A stretch of DNA of 64,000 nt from Denitrovibrio sp. (GCA_002869185.1 PKTN01000001.1:124001-188000), one strand, 5' to 3'. Counted from the stretch's first letter, positions 17,839 through 27,884 are shown. A program made the numbers and translations. The notes: a model not told the origin generated them from the letters alone.

Positions 17839-17896
17839 GTTTTAAATGCCATTTTTTTTGGGTATGATAGTATTACTTTAGATACAAGGTGTAAAA

Positions 17897-18673
17897 ATGT
17901 CCAAAAAAGCTGGATTCGCATTCAAAGTAAATGCCGATATAACCTCCTTATTCACTCAATACGGAAAACTCAAAGCGTATAAAGATGGTAGTGAAATTGT
18001 TAAGCAGGGTGACTACTCTAACTTCGTTTATATCGTTTTAGAAGGTGAAGCAGAGGTTATCCGTATAGATAGGTTTGGTAATGAAAACACTTTAGCACAG
18101 ATAGGTGTTGGGGATATCGTTGGCGAGATGGGTGCGTTTCTTAATAATAAACGTTCAGCCACAGTCAAAGCTAAGACTATTGTTAAGGCTTTAGAATGTC
18201 CAAACCAAATGTTTATTCGTGGGTTATTCTCTACGCATGAACTTACTTATCGCATAATGAAAAACTTTGCAGACAGAATTAATACCTTGAATGGACAAGT
18301 TGCGAACCATTTTCAATCTAGGCTTATGTTAGTTCTTGATAAATTCATCAATCCAAAACTAGATGAAGGTGCTACTGTGCAGGATATAGAGTTAGATCTT
18401 ACGGAGATCACTCTGGAGACTAGGCTTGAGAACCATAAAATAGTTGAAGGTCTTTATAATTTTAAAGATCTGAAAGCTATTACTAAACTAGTCTTTCCGG
18501 CTGAGATCAATATTGTCGAAGTTCAAGTTGAAGGTCAGAATGTTGGTGACGAGACCGGCGAAGAAGACCCTGACAAGGTAGTAGATATCGAACAAGCCTC
18601 ATCAGGTAAAGTAATCGCTCAGATTGATATCACAAGATATAATGATACAATTAGAAGGATTTCTTACTTCTAA
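17897..18673 (+). CDS. Cyclic-nucleotide-binding-domain protein without DNA-binding domain
   Basis: The N-terminal ~130 residues form a Crp-type cNMP-binding beta-barrel (GSEIVKQGDYSNFVYIVLEGEAEV, GDIVGEMGAFLNNKRSATV). The remaining part (258 residues in total) is helical with an acidic patch (VGDETGEEDPDKVVDIE) and no helix-turn-helix that I can see, so it is not a typical Crp/FNR regulator. It may sense a cyclic nucleotide or simply scaffold. It stands alone after a terminator. Confidence 0.72.
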   Translation: MSKKAGFAFKVNADITSLFTQYGKLKAYKDGSEIVKQGDYSNFVYIVLEGEAEVIRIDRFGNENTLAQIGVGDIVGEMGAFLNNKRSATVKAKTIVKALECPNQMFIRGLFSTHELTYRIMKNFADRINTLNGQVANHFQSRLMLVLDKFINPKLDEGATVQDIELDLTEITLETRLENHKIVEGLYNFKDLKAITKLVFPAEINIVEVQVEGQNVGDETGEEDPDKVVDIEQASSGKVIAQIDITRYNDTIRRISYF

Positions 18674-18743
18674 TTTTTATTAATTTGACAAAACAACCTA
18701 TATATTCTAATTTTGCATTCCATTAATTAATGAGAGTGTGCCC

Positions 18744-18935
18744 ATGGTTTTCGTTACAATGCCTGACGGTAGTATCAAAGAGTGTCAACAAAAGCGAATT
18801 AAAGAAATAATATTGGAGCTTGGTCTTAACGAGAATGCCGTTCTTGTTGCTAAAGGGGATGAGCTTCTGACCCCTGATATATACGTGGCAAACCGTGATG
18901 AGATCAGAATAATTTCTGTGGTGAGTGGCGGATGA
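18744..18935 (+). CDS. Ubiquitin-like sulfur carrier protein (TtuB/ThiS/MoaD family)
   Basis: A 63-residue protein ending in Gly-Gly (VVSGG), the hallmark of beta-grasp sulfur carriers that are activated to a C-terminal thiocarboxylate. I prefer the ATG at 18744 over the GTG at 18738. It overlaps the TtuA-like thiolase gene by four bases, then trmI follows with another four-base overlap. This context makes it the likely sulfur donor for tRNA 2-thiolation (a TtuB role) rather than for thiamine or molybdopterin synthesis. Confidence 0.78.
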   Translation: MVFVTMPDGSIKECQQKRIKEIILELGLNENAVLVAKGDELLTPDIYVANRDEIRIISVVSGG

Positions 18936-19825
18936 AGTGTCGCAAATGTGGCGAACGAGCATTAATAAGTCTGCGAAGGCATAATGCTGGATTTTGCAAA
19001 GAACATTTTAATGAATTTTTCGTCAGACAGGTTGAGAAGGCTATAAAAAAGTATGAGATGTTCGATTACTCAGATAAGATTATGGTCTGCATATCTGGTG
19101 GAAAAGATAGCTTAGTCCTTTGGTATCTACTCCACAAGATGGGGTTCGATACAACTGGAATGTATGTCAATCTTGGTATAGGCGAATACTCTGAAAAATC
19201 ATTGGAGAAGGTGAAAGCTTTCAGTGAAAAACACGGACTTAAGTCGATAATAGTTAACCTGACACAGCTTGGACACCCAATTACGCTCATGGAAAAAAGG
19301 GTTAAGAGAACCGCATGTGCAATATGTGGTACAACAAAAAGACATTACTTTAACAAGGTCGCCCATGAAAACAACTTTGATATAGTTGCGACAGGTCACA
19401 ACCTTGATGACGAAGCGGCTAGACTACTAGGTAATACTATGAGATGGTATCCTGAGTATCTAGGCAAGATGTCGCCTGCTCTTTCTGCGGATAGCCAGAT
19501 AAAGAAGAAGGTCAAACCACTAATCAGGCTGACAGAGCTAGAGGTTGGTGCTTACGCCTTTATGAACGGAATATACTATATAGCTGATGAGTGCCCTAAG
19601 AGCGTTGGTGCTACATCTATGATATACAAAAATGCTTTGAACACGCTTGAGACAGAAATGCCAGGGACGAAGCATTATTTTTATAGCGAATTTGTTAAGA
19701 ATGTCGCTCATAAATTTGAACGTGAAGAGACAGAAAAAAAAGAAATGCATATATGTTCAATCTGCGGAATAGAGAGCTTTTTAGAAGTTTGCACATTCTG
19801 TAAGATGCTGGAGAAAATAAAATGA
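18932..19825 (+). CDS. TtuA/Ncs6-type tRNA 2-thiolation enzyme
   Basis: A 297-residue ATP-pyrophosphatase with PP-loop CISGGKDSLVLWY, an N-terminal zinc finger (CRKCG ... CKEH) and a C-terminal one (CSICG ... CTFC). The central CAICG and the later DECP cysteine match the three positions that hold the Fe-S cluster in TtuA. The family adenylates a uridine and adds sulfur. With a ThiS-like carrier before it and m1A58 methyltransferase after it, the probable target is position 54 of the T-loop. Family members acting on other uridines (Ncs6) are the main alternative. It overlaps both neighbours by four bases. Confidence 0.85.
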   Translation: MKCRKCGERALISLRRHNAGFCKEHFNEFFVRQVEKAIKKYEMFDYSDKIMVCISGGKDSLVLWYLLHKMGFDTTGMYVNLGIGEYSEKSLEKVKAFSEKHGLKSIIVNLTQLGHPITLMEKRVKRTACAICGTTKRHYFNKVAHENNFDIVATGHNLDDEAARLLGNTMRWYPEYLGKMSPALSADSQIKKKVKPLIRLTELEVGAYAFMNGIYYIADECPKSVGATSMIYKNALNTLETEMPGTKHYFYSEFVKNVAHKFEREETEKKEMHICSICGIESFLEVCTFCKMLEKIK

Positions 19826-20703
19826 GCAAACTTGAATACGGATCACTATGTATCGCAGTTGATGAATTAAAAGGTAAGAGACACCTCCTTAGACTTAAAG
19901 AGGGCGGTCGTTTTACTGCTATGTATGGTTTTGTTGAGCATAGTGACATTATCGAAGGTGGGGATGGGTGCTTTGTGAATGCATCTAAAGGTCCTGGCTA
20001 CAGATTCTTTTACCCTACATACGGCGACTATGTGATGAATATAAAGCGTAAAGCACAGATCATCTATCCTAAAGATACAGCTGCTATCCTCATGTGGGGT
20101 GATGTTCGCAATGGTCAGCGTATCCTTGAGTCTGGAGTAGGTCAAGGTGCTCTCTCTATGGCTATCTTGAATACACTTGGTGGTTCTGGTGAGCTCGTTG
20201 GTTATGAAATACGTGAAGATTTCGCTGTGATGTCTGCTGATTTTATCAAAGAGTGGCACGGCGAAGCTGAAAACCACAGAATAGAGATCAGAGATGTTTA
20301 CGAGGGGATAGACGGCGAGTTTGACCGTATACTACTAGACCTCCCTGAGCCTTGGCATGTTGTAAAACACGCTGAAACAGGACTCCGTAACGGTGGTATT
20401 ATGATGGCTTACCTCCCGACTATTATTCAGGCTGTAACACATGTTGAAACTATGAAGGCATCTGGATATTTTGAAGAGATAGAGACATTCGAATTTACTA
20501 AACGCCCATGGAAGATAGATGGCAGATCAGTTCGTCCTGAGATGTGGACATACAACCACAGTGCATTCCTTGTGAAAGGTCGTAAGGTTTCTGTAAAACC
20601 TGAGAAGCCAGCCAAAGAAGAGAAACCAGCCAAAGTGGAAGAGTCTGCAATAGAAGAAATCACTGAGACTACTGAAGTTATAGGGACTACAGAAGAGGCT
20701 TAG
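19822..20703 (+). CDS. trmI: tRNA (adenine-58-N1)-methyltransferase
   Basis: A 293-residue Rossmann methyltransferase with an N-terminal beta-domain, SAM motif ILESGVGQGALSMAIL, and the TrmI/GCD14 signatures RILLDLPEPWHVV and SGYFEEIETFEF. It methylates N1 of A58 in the T-loop of tRNA. The last ~40 residues are a low-complexity Lys/Pro/Glu tail (PEKPAKEEKPAKVEES) absent from most homologues. Third gene of the thiolation/methylation operon. Its stop overlaps the end of the convergent prepilin-like gene. Confidence 0.9.
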   Translation: MSKLEYGSLCIAVDELKGKRHLLRLKEGGRFTAMYGFVEHSDIIEGGDGCFVNASKGPGYRFFYPTYGDYVMNIKRKAQIIYPKDTAAILMWGDVRNGQRILESGVGQGALSMAILNTLGGSGELVGYEIREDFAVMSADFIKEWHGEAENHRIEIRDVYEGIDGEFDRILLDLPEPWHVVKHAETGLRNGGIMMAYLPTIIQAVTHVETMKASGYFEEIETFEFTKRPWKIDGRSVRPEMWTYNHSAFLVKGRKVSVKPEKPAKEEKPAKVEESAIEEITETTEVIGTTEEA

Positions 20704-22751
20704 TATTGACCTGAGTTGATGCTTAGTTCTGTTATACCGTATGAAAGTTGATTTTGCTGATCGCCCCAGCTACTAGAAGTAAAACCGAAATTGATATGAT
20801 CAAGCGTACCTAATGAGTTTGTATCATCTGGTATACATTCTGCTAGCTGTGGGGTGAAAATTGGTAATGCTGTTGAGTAAACAATATAATTATATGAGTG
20901 ACTTACAGTCGTGTCCATCATGCTTGTTGCAAGTGTAGCGTCAGCATTCATATCTGATTTCATACTTCTCCATACAAATACACATACATAGTTATTGGCT
21001 CCTGTTTTCTTATTACATTCTGTACCTGCACTATTGCAACCTGATATTGCTTCAACGCGTATCCCTAAGCGATCATCACTGCCTGAGTTCCAGTTGTTTG
21101 GAATGACATCAGAGCTGTTGTCGTAATAGCAGCCAGTTCCTGTTGTTCCTGATGTTTAACACTCTGTATTAAAAGTCATTACCCAATTTGTAGGAGTACC
21201 AATAGAGGTATGTATATTGTTTCCATATGATGTGTATGTCTGGTCATTATTGCTAATGCCAGTAGTGTCATCGTATGATTCATCATAGTTGTTTTTGTTT
21301 GCGAAGGAGACTATTGCTATATGATCGTTGTTTATGTCGTTTTTTTCGTTATTTTTATGTAGATCAAACTCTACTGCAAAGCTATTACCACCTTGCATAC
21401 CTATCTCATCCCCCCCAGAGCCTCCATATCCAAGCCCATCGTCAGCACCTCCGAGTGTATTGGGAGCTCTTGTGTATGTTGTCCCTGCAATGTAGCTTTT
21501 TATGACAGCAAAGGTGAATCCCATTGGCGTAGGAGCGTTATTTTTTTCTTGATAATCGAGCGTAAAGTATGCTGATAATAACCCGTGATTGCCAAAAGCA
21601 GGGCAAGCGTCTGCAGCATTAGGGTTTGCATTACAGTTGTTGAAAATATATGCTGAAGTTACATTTGTGTTTAATAGTATTTCTATTTCAGTATTGCTTA
21701 CAGCTATTATAGCATTCCCATTCCCATTTCCATTTCCACCTGTAGCACTAACGACAAAATCAGATGCATTCGTTACTTCTGATGTGAGTGGAGACGTAGG
21801 GGTACCATTCATATCATTTAGGACGAGCTCATATGGCTGTTTAACATTGAGTGAGAACTCTTTTGATGTTTGGACACCATTATTATCTTGTAGGAAAACT
21901 CGTACTTTTGAATTAGGAGGAAAAGTATCAGTAGCAGAATCCAATACTATATTATTTGTGTTAATTGTGATTGTGTCAGGAGCTGTGATGTAGTTCCCTG
22001 TACACCCGTCTATATTATTGATGGTATTAGTGCTGTAAAAGAAATTTTCCTGAATCTCCGCTTCATCTGACTCTATACACCACTTATATGGTCCTACACC
22101 TCCGAGAGGGTGTAATTGTGTACTGTATGTGCTTTCAGAGTAAGCTGATGGGATCATATCTTCGATTATCTGAATGGCACTACCAGTGCAACCTGCGAAT
22201 TTCTTAAGTGCGTCGAGAGTGAGCCAACTGACAAGATCGTCATAGTTTTCAGATCTATTAATATCTGCTGTATGACCATCAATAGTTATGCCATCTTCAT
22301 ATATTAGATAATCAATTGTTGAGTCAGTCACTTGGATATTCTCATTTATCGAACCACTGGTAACAACGAAGGCTACATTCTCGTGATCTGTAGAACTAGT
22401 ACATCCAGCATCTACACACTGTTTAACTGTGATTGTGGTGCTATCAACATTGCAGATATTGGCTGTGTTGCCAGTAATACCATTTGCAGGAGTATAAAGT
22501 ATAGTTTGCTCGAAGGCGTCTGTGAGAGGGGTTACAATATTAGATAACTCAGCAAAATCAGCAGGGATACGTCTTGCTCTGCCAGAGAATTCAGCGATCT
22601 CTTTAACAATGGATTCTATCTGATTTCGGCTATTAGTGAATTTATTCGTGTCCATAGCAGAGTAAATCATTTTTACTCCACCAGCAGTCATTACGCCTAC
22701 GATGATCAGTACTATAGCCATTTCGACAAGTGTAAATCCCTTATTTCGCAT
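20700..22751 (-). pseudogene. Prepilin-like protein with lectin-like C-terminal domain, interrupted by in-frame TAA
   Basis: The 684-codon frame is open except for one TAA at 21156-21158 (codon 532). On both sides the same frame continues without a shift. The N-terminus MRNKGFTLVEMAIVLIIVG is a class III-type prepilin signal (cleavage after G). The middle holds a stretch shared with the divergent neighbour (RSENYDDLVSWLTL). Beyond it, SFAVEFDLHKNN...DHIAIVSFANKN and the post-stop LDHINFGFTSSSWGDQ resemble an L-type lectin/LamG beta-sandwich, so the stop splits this domain. An AGGAA site precedes the ATG. Either it is a recent nonsense pseudogene, a read-through product, or a sequence error; the truncated form would lack the end of the lectin fold. 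Confidence 0.75.
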
Positions 22752-22858
22752 GTTCCTACCGTCTTTTTAATAGTTATAATGTTAATTGTACCTAATTCTT
22801 CTCTTAATATACATAGTTTTACACTTTTTTATAGATGTAAAATGTTGTAATATTACCT

Positions 22859-23872
22859 ATGAATAGAAATAGTAAAGGCTTCTCACTTGTTGAAATGGCT
22901 GTTGTGCTAATTATTTTTGGCTTGGTGCTTACCTCTGCATCATCTATCCTCACGCTTTTTGTGAACAAGGGTGGGGCGGAAAGATCCAGAAAAATGATAG
23001 AGTCTAATAAAAACGCTCTATTCAGTATAGCCGCATCTGATGGGTATCTTCAGAATACGCAGGTCGTTGATGATGTCGATAATGCTATAACGATAGAGCC
23101 TAATGATACTCTAGCATATCCGAATGATGCATATGGTGTGGACTTCCATTTAATATATGCACCAGAATTAGCTTTCGACCCTGGTACTGTTCGTTTAGAG
23201 TATAGCCCTGTTTGTGGTGCTAGCAGTACCTCTTTACGTTTGAGAATATGCGGTAATGCAGCTTGTGATGCAGGTAATACAGATATTGACGATGTTGCTT
23301 TTGTTCTTATTAGTGGTTCAGTAAATAAGAATGTTCAGACAGATACTGAGGTTATTACTACTGTTAATACTGTCAGAGTCTTCCCACAAGGTACAGCAGC
23401 TATAGATAACTATGCTACCACTATTGATCGTGCTGAAAACTATGATGATATAGTCGACTGGGTAACCCTGCCAGAGTTGAGAGTAAAGGCTGGTTGTGAA
23501 CCTGATAGGCTTAGGCTCTTGGATACTGCAATGCCTGTGATCCAAGATGGGGTTCAGTATGTCTTTAGTATATATGCTGAAGGTGGTGTTCCATATAGAC
23601 AGTCAACAGGTAATCCTGATATTCGTGAATATACTTTTACCCTAGTTAATGATGATGGCTTGGGCGCTAGAGGGATTCAGTTCGTGGTAAAGCAGGAGGG
23701 GGCGATACCATTATTTTTAATAAATGATGGCGATTCTGAGCAAGGGGAGTATCTTACTGTTAGTGGTAATGCAACAGGTATTGGTACTGATCCTTATCTT
23801 GTTAGAATACAGGTAGATGATAATGGTGGTAATACCATTACTAGAACACTTTATATAAAGCCACAGAGTTAA
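22859..23872 (+). CDS. Prepilin-like protein, paralogue of the divergent neighbour
   Basis: A 337-residue protein with prepilin N-terminus GFSLVEMAVVLIIFGLV, so it should be processed by a prepilin peptidase and held in the inner membrane or a pseudopilus. The segment RAENYDDIVDWVTLPELRVKAG and the stretch VAFVLISGSVNKN closely match the gene on the other strand, showing a duplication with divergent orientation. It lacks the lectin-like C-terminal part. The flagellin-like gene starts three bases after its stop. Confidence 0.8.
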   Translation: MNRNSKGFSLVEMAVVLIIFGLVLTSASSILTLFVNKGGAERSRKMIESNKNALFSIAASDGYLQNTQVVDDVDNAITIEPNDTLAYPNDAYGVDFHLIYAPELAFDPGTVRLEYSPVCGASSTSLRLRICGNAACDAGNTDIDDVAFVLISGSVNKNVQTDTEVITTVNTVRVFPQGTAAIDNYATTIDRAENYDDIVDWVTLPELRVKAGCEPDRLRLLDTAMPVIQDGVQYVFSIYAEGGVPYRQSTGNPDIREYTFTLVNDDGLGARGIQFVVKQEGAIPLFLINDGDSEQGEYLTVSGNATGIGTDPYLVRIQVDDNGGNTITRTLYIKPQS

Positions 23873-23875
23873 ACA

Positions 23876-24598
23876 ATGATAGAAAGAATAAACACCCAAG
23901 TTACAGTCAGCGTCGATAAAGCTACTAAAAAGGCGGCAGACGCACTCGAAAAGGTTACTAACAGGCTAGTAGGTGATCCTGATAATGCTGTTGACCGTGG
24001 CGTAAATATTCGACTGAACGCTCAGTATAGCGAAAATTATCTACAGGCTAGAAATGCTCAAGATAGTATAAGCTATCATCAGACACGTGACGGCTACCTT
24101 GGCTCTATCACAGATATGACTCTTAGGCTACGTGACCTTTCTGTCCAGATGGGTAACCCTATACTTAATGATTCTGATAAAAGCATCTTACAGCAAGAAG
24201 CTAATATGATAATGCAAGATATTGACTCTATGTCTGAACAAGCAGAGTTCAATACACATAAATTGATTAGTGATGTTAATACAAGCTCACTCGGTCTAAA
24301 AGGTTTAGATATTGGAGCTGATGGAGCAATAGCAATTATTGATAATGCTCTTCAGCAGGTTAACTCTAAGCGTGCTGAGACTGGTGCCACCATGACAACC
24401 TTAGAGGCTAGGATAGACAATCTAGCTATACACAATGAGAACTTATCTGCTGCCATAGAGGCTCGTAGTGGTTCTTTCCTTGAGGATGTTGTTGAGATGA
24501 CAGAATCACTTAATAAAGCACTCATAGCAGTTAAGGCTGCGGACATGATTCTTGATTTAAGTAAGGACAAAGTTAGTAGTCTTCTAGATATGAAGTAG
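23876..24598 (+). CDS. Short flagellin-like protein
   Basis: A 240-residue protein with features of flagellin D0/D1 helices: an N-terminal segment with repeated heptads (DSISYHQTRDGYLGSITDMTLRLRDLSVQMGN) and a C-terminal block (IDNALQQVNSKRAETGATM, LAIHNENLSAAIEARSG). There is no central variable domain, and the very N-terminus (MIERINTQVTVSVDKATKKA) departs from the usual flagellin start. It sits three bases after a prepilin-like gene rather than in a flagellar operon. It could be a minor flagellin or hook-associated relative, or a protein that borrowed the fold. Confidence 0.7.
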   Translation: MIERINTQVTVSVDKATKKAADALEKVTNRLVGDPDNAVDRGVNIRLNAQYSENYLQARNAQDSISYHQTRDGYLGSITDMTLRLRDLSVQMGNPILNDSDKSILQQEANMIMQDIDSMSEQAEFNTHKLISDVNTSSLGLKGLDIGADGAIAIIDNALQQVNSKRAETGATMTTLEARIDNLAIHNENLSAAIEARSGSFLEDVVEMTESLNKALIAVKAADMILDLSKDKVSSLLDMK

Positions 24599-24632
24599 AC
24601 AAATGTTCATTTTTATTGTCTGATATTCTATT

Positions 24633-25577
24633 ATGAATTACCTAAATATTCTTGTTGCCCTCTTACCCTATATTGGCTATGCCTTACTTGGCGTTGTTTT
24701 TAATAGGCTAGGTATATCGAGAGGCAAACCAGAAAAATTACTTCTTTTTATGCTGATAAACATCATGGTACCAGTCTTGTCGTTCAACTTCATCGTTGGA
24801 AATCCTGCCATGGTTGATATAGGTAAGATAGCCTCAGCGCCTTTTGTCGGTTTTTACAGTATAGTCGTTGGTTTTCTTATAGGTAGGTATGGTGCGAGGT
24901 TTTTTGGGATCAATAAACCTGAGTCGATAAAGTCATTCGCATTTACTGTAGGTATGTATAATTATGTGTTCTATGCAGTTCCGCTTACGATGGTGCTATA
25001 TGGCGACGACGTGGTTGGGATACTATTAGTCCATAACCTAGGTAACGAGATAGCCGTTTGGTCTGTTGGTGCTGGTATGCTAGCTGGTAGCGGTCTGTTT
25101 AATCCTCTTAAGATACTTCAAAATCCACCAATTATTGCGATATGTATTTCATTGGCAATAAATTACTTTACAGGTGGAGTGGCAATGCCACCTCTACTTA
25201 AATCTGTATCAAGCATAGTCGCTCAGGTAGCAGTCCCTGCCGGGCTTTTCATTAGTGGAGCTACCTTGGCTGGTAATATGGGGCTCTTTGCGAAGAGGGA
25301 TGGGGTTAAGCTTATAGCAGGTTCGTTAGCTCTTCGTATGTTTGTTATCCCAATAGTTGTGGTTTTGACTGTAGCTGTTTTGCCACTGCCTATTGAGCTT
25401 AAAATGGTCACAGCAATTCAGGCTTCTATGCCTGCTGGGATGAGTACGGTGGTTATTGTGAAGTATTTTAATGGTGATGCTGAATCATCTGTCCCAGTGA
25501 TTTTAGGTACAACAATAGTGAGCATTTTTACTATGCCACTATGGATATCAATATTTCAAAGGATATTGGGTGTTTAA
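24633..25577 (+). CDS. AEC-family permease (auxin efflux carrier type)
   Basis: A 314-residue integral membrane protein with about ten hydrophobic segments and the family layout of two five-helix halves. AEC members export or import small organic anions such as malate, malonate or auxin-like compounds; the substrate here is not evident. No ribosome site is obvious before the ATG. It is convergent with the next gene, two bases apart. Confidence 0.75.
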   Translation: MNYLNILVALLPYIGYALLGVVFNRLGISRGKPEKLLLFMLINIMVPVLSFNFIVGNPAMVDIGKIASAPFVGFYSIVVGFLIGRYGARFFGINKPESIKSFAFTVGMYNYVFYAVPLTMVLYGDDVVGILLVHNLGNEIAVWSVGAGMLAGSGLFNPLKILQNPPIIAICISLAINYFTGGVAMPPLLKSVSSIVAQVAVPAGLFISGATLAGNMGLFAKRDGVKLIAGSLALRMFVIPIVVVLTVAVLPLPIELKMVTAIQASMPAGMSTVVIVKYFNGDAESSVPVILGTTIVSIFTMPLWISIFQRILGV

Positions 25578-25579
25578 GG

Positions 25580-26272
25580 TTAGAAACTCATATTAATTAG
25601 AGACCCAGTTGTAGGTGCTGATGTTTGCATGTATTGAGCCATACCAAGTGGCATGCCTGTACTCTTCTTTTCGTCTTGCTTTGATTCAGCGAGTTCAGCT
25701 CTAGCCTTAGATTCAAGCTGTGCAGCTTGTGCGGCTACTTTCTTGTCTTGTGACGAAGGTTCAGCAGGAGCAGAAGCACTTCTTTTGATCACTTGAGCTT
25801 TTTCAATAGTTTTTTCCGGAGTCGCTTCTTCGCTAGTGTCTACATTTACTTCGCCACCAGTAGCATATTGCTGATTATCTGTTCCTGTAGTGTACTCGTA
25901 ACTAGGTGCAGATGTGTAAGGTGCACCAGCAGCCATGTGTGCCTGTTCGTGTGTTTTTACTTCCTGATCACGGGCTTTAAGTTCTTGAAGTTCTTTTTGT
26001 TCTTCTTCTGTTAGTTCCGCAGGGTTGTACTCCCCTTTGTTACCTTTGTGGGCTTTTTCACCTTTGTGGCAATTCTCGCCTTTTTCGCATTCTTTGGATT
26101 TGTTGACATAGTTTGACTCATAGAGCTCACGAGCTTCTTTGGATAAAGAAATATTGTCCAAATTTTGGGGTGTCTTTTGGGTTACTGACTCTTCTTTTGC
26201 AGGGCGTTCAGTAGGGACCCTATTCAGTGTTGATATTCTTCCGGTCATTCCGGTAAGTATTGCATCTATCAT
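25580..26272 (-). CDS. Putative zinc metalloprotease-related protein (SprA-related / CJM1_0395-like)
   Basis: A 230-residue protein containing HEQAHMAAGAPYTSAPSYEY, the HExxH-like signature of the SprA-related putative metalloprotease family (here HEQAH), followed by the typical GGEVNVDTSEEATPEKTIEKAQ segment. Before it lies an odd charged repeat, CEKGENCHKGEKAHKG, with two cysteines and histidines that might bind metal. There is no signal peptide. Activity is unproven for the family. Confidence 0.7.
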   Translation of the reverse strand: MIDAILTGMTGRISTLNRVPTERPAKEESVTQKTPQNLDNISLSKEARELYESNYVNKSKECEKGENCHKGEKAHKGNKGEYNPAELTEEEQKELQELKARDQEVKTHEQAHMAAGAPYTSAPSYEYTTGTDNQQYATGGEVNVDTSEEATPEKTIEKAQVIKRSASAPAEPSSQDKKVAAQAAQLESKARAELAESKQDEKKSTGMPLGMAQYMQTSAPTTGSLINMSF

Positions 26273-26318
26273 AACTATCAGATCATATCGTCAAATTTTC
26301 AGATAACTTAATATAAAT

Positions 26319-27098
26319 TTATATATAAGAACGTGCTCCAACATATGTTTTTCTAAAGAACTTGGTTGATAGTTTTTCAATCCTAACTCTCTTACCTCTG
26401 CTTGGTGCGTGTATGAACTGTCCTCTACCTATGTATATACCCACGTGAGAGACTCTTTTACCTCCACCAGTAGCAAAGAAAACAAGATCTCCTGCCTTTA
26501 GGTTTGATTTACTAATGTATCTGCCAGCCCTATATTGAGCTCTTGATACCCTTGGCAGATTAAGACCATTTACTCTATATGTGACAAGTGTCAGACCACT
26601 ACAGTCGAAGCCCCTTGTCGTTGTGCCCCCCCATCTGTAAGGGGTTCCAATGTAGCTTTTCGCTGTTTTGACAAGCTCGCCACGAAGGCCGCCTATGTTA
26701 GACTTATATTTTTGTTGGGCAGCCATATATGAGTCAGGGGCAACTATATAATATGCGCTGATGTCGCATCTACGTTTTAGTTTCTTAGCTGTTGCTATTG
26801 CATCTGATTTTGTATTGAAATTACCAAATCGTACCTTGTAGAGACCGTCCTGGTGCTTGAAATAGTATGCTTCTAGTCCGTCGCGATCTAGTTTTGCCTC
26901 AAGCCTTACAGCGTTATTCAGATTCATGAAAGCACCTGCTTGTATGGTATATTGCATAGATGTGAGACTTCTGCTTGAAGGGGCTGAATATTTTTTAGCT
27001 GTAGAGTATTTTGCACCGCTGTATGTTGATGTGGTTGTCCCACAGGATGAAATAAAAAGTACTAAAATACATATTATTAAGGTTTTGATCTTTTTCAT
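26319..27098 (-). CDS. SPOR-NlpC/P60 cell-wall hydrolase lipoprotein
   Basis: A 259-residue lipoprotein (signal ending ISSC). A SPOR domain (about residues 48-115, [21 protein letters not shown]) should bind denuded glycan strands at division sites. The C-terminal NlpC/P60 domain has the catalytic cysteine in [11 protein letters not shown], the histidine in VSHVGIYIG and a third polar residue downstream (HAPSRG). It probably cleaves peptide cross-bridges of peptidoglycan in the periplasm. It is a single gene, transcribed away from the b5-like gene. Confidence 0.87.
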   Translation of the reverse strand: MKKIKTLIICILVLFISSCGTTTSTYSGAKYSTAKKYSAPSSRSLTSMQYTIQAGAFMNLNNAVRLEAKLDRDGLEAYYFKHQDGLYKVRFGNFNTKSDAIATAKKLKRRCDISAYYIVAPDSYMAAQQKYKSNIGGLRGELVKTAKSYIGTPYRWGGTTTRGFDCSGLTLVTYRVNGLNLPRVSRAQYRAGRYISKSNLKAGDLVFFATGGGKRVSHVGIYIGRGQFIHAPSRGKRVRIEKLSTKFFRKTYVGARSYI

Positions 27099-27203
27099 AA
27101 AGTAATAATCGCCTATAATGTCTTATTGTTAAATGTTAAATGACTTAAAACTGGGTATGATGTATAATATATTCATAATTTAAACCGTGCAATGGAGAAG
27201 CAA

Positions 27204-27884
27204 GTGAAAAAGGACGATCTGCAAGTTTTTAATGGCAAAGATGGCAATAAATCCTATGTCTCATATAAAGGTAAGGTTTATGACGTTACGAACAGCCGCC
27301 TGTGGAAGAATGGAAAACATGTAAATAAACATGAGGCTGGGATGGATCTTAGCGAGGCTATGGAGTCCGCTCCTCACGGTATGGATGTCCTAGAAAGGTT
27401 TGAGCATGTTGATACTATCGAAGGTTTTCGTGTAAAGCGTGAGCGTGGTAAAAAGGCAGTTATCAAAAAGCTATACCGTATGTTTCATCCACACCCAATG
27501 CTTATCCATTTCCCAATGGGGCTTCTAGGGTTTACTGTTATTATGCAGCTTATCTATCTATATACTAAACAGCATTCTTTTGAGGTAGCTGGTTTTTATT
27601 CGCTAGTAACTGCGGTTGTTTTTATGTTACCTACAATATTTTCTGGGATTGTCAGCTGGTGGGTAAACTATGAGCTAGCTATCACAAAGATATTTATGTA
27701 TAAGCTATCGTTTTCTATTATTTTATTTATCATGGGAGTTATAGAGCTTGTTATTAGATTTTCTATGCCAGAAGTTTCTGCTGGGGTAGGTGCTACAAGT
27801 ATTTTTTATAACTTTATGATATTTGCAAATATTCCTGTGTTGGCTGTAGTAGGTTTTAATGGTGGAAAACTTAGCTGGGGTTAA
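27204..27884 (+). CDS. Cytochrome b5-like domain fused to DUF2231-type membrane domain
   Basis: I prefer the GTG at 27204, which has a GGAG site six bases upstream; the ATG at 27192 overlaps that site. The first ~80 residues form a cytochrome b5-like haem/steroid-binding fold (LQVFNGKDGNKSYVSYKGKVYDVT, HEAGMDLSEAM, with two candidate axial histidines). Then comes a DUF2231-like membrane domain beginning HPHPMLIHFPMGLLG with four hydrophobic segments. It may carry electrons at the membrane. Its last four bases overlap the end of the convergent methyltransferase gene. Confidence 0.75.
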   Translation: MKKDDLQVFNGKDGNKSYVSYKGKVYDVTNSRLWKNGKHVNKHEAGMDLSEAMESAPHGMDVLERFEHVDTIEGFRVKRERGKKAVIKKLYRMFHPHPMLIHFPMGLLGFTVIMQLIYLYTKQHSFEVAGFYSLVTAVVFMLPTIFSGIVSWWVNYELAITKIFMYKLSFSIILFIMGVIELVIRFSMPEVSAGVGATSIFYNFMIFANIPVLAVVGFNGGKLSWG

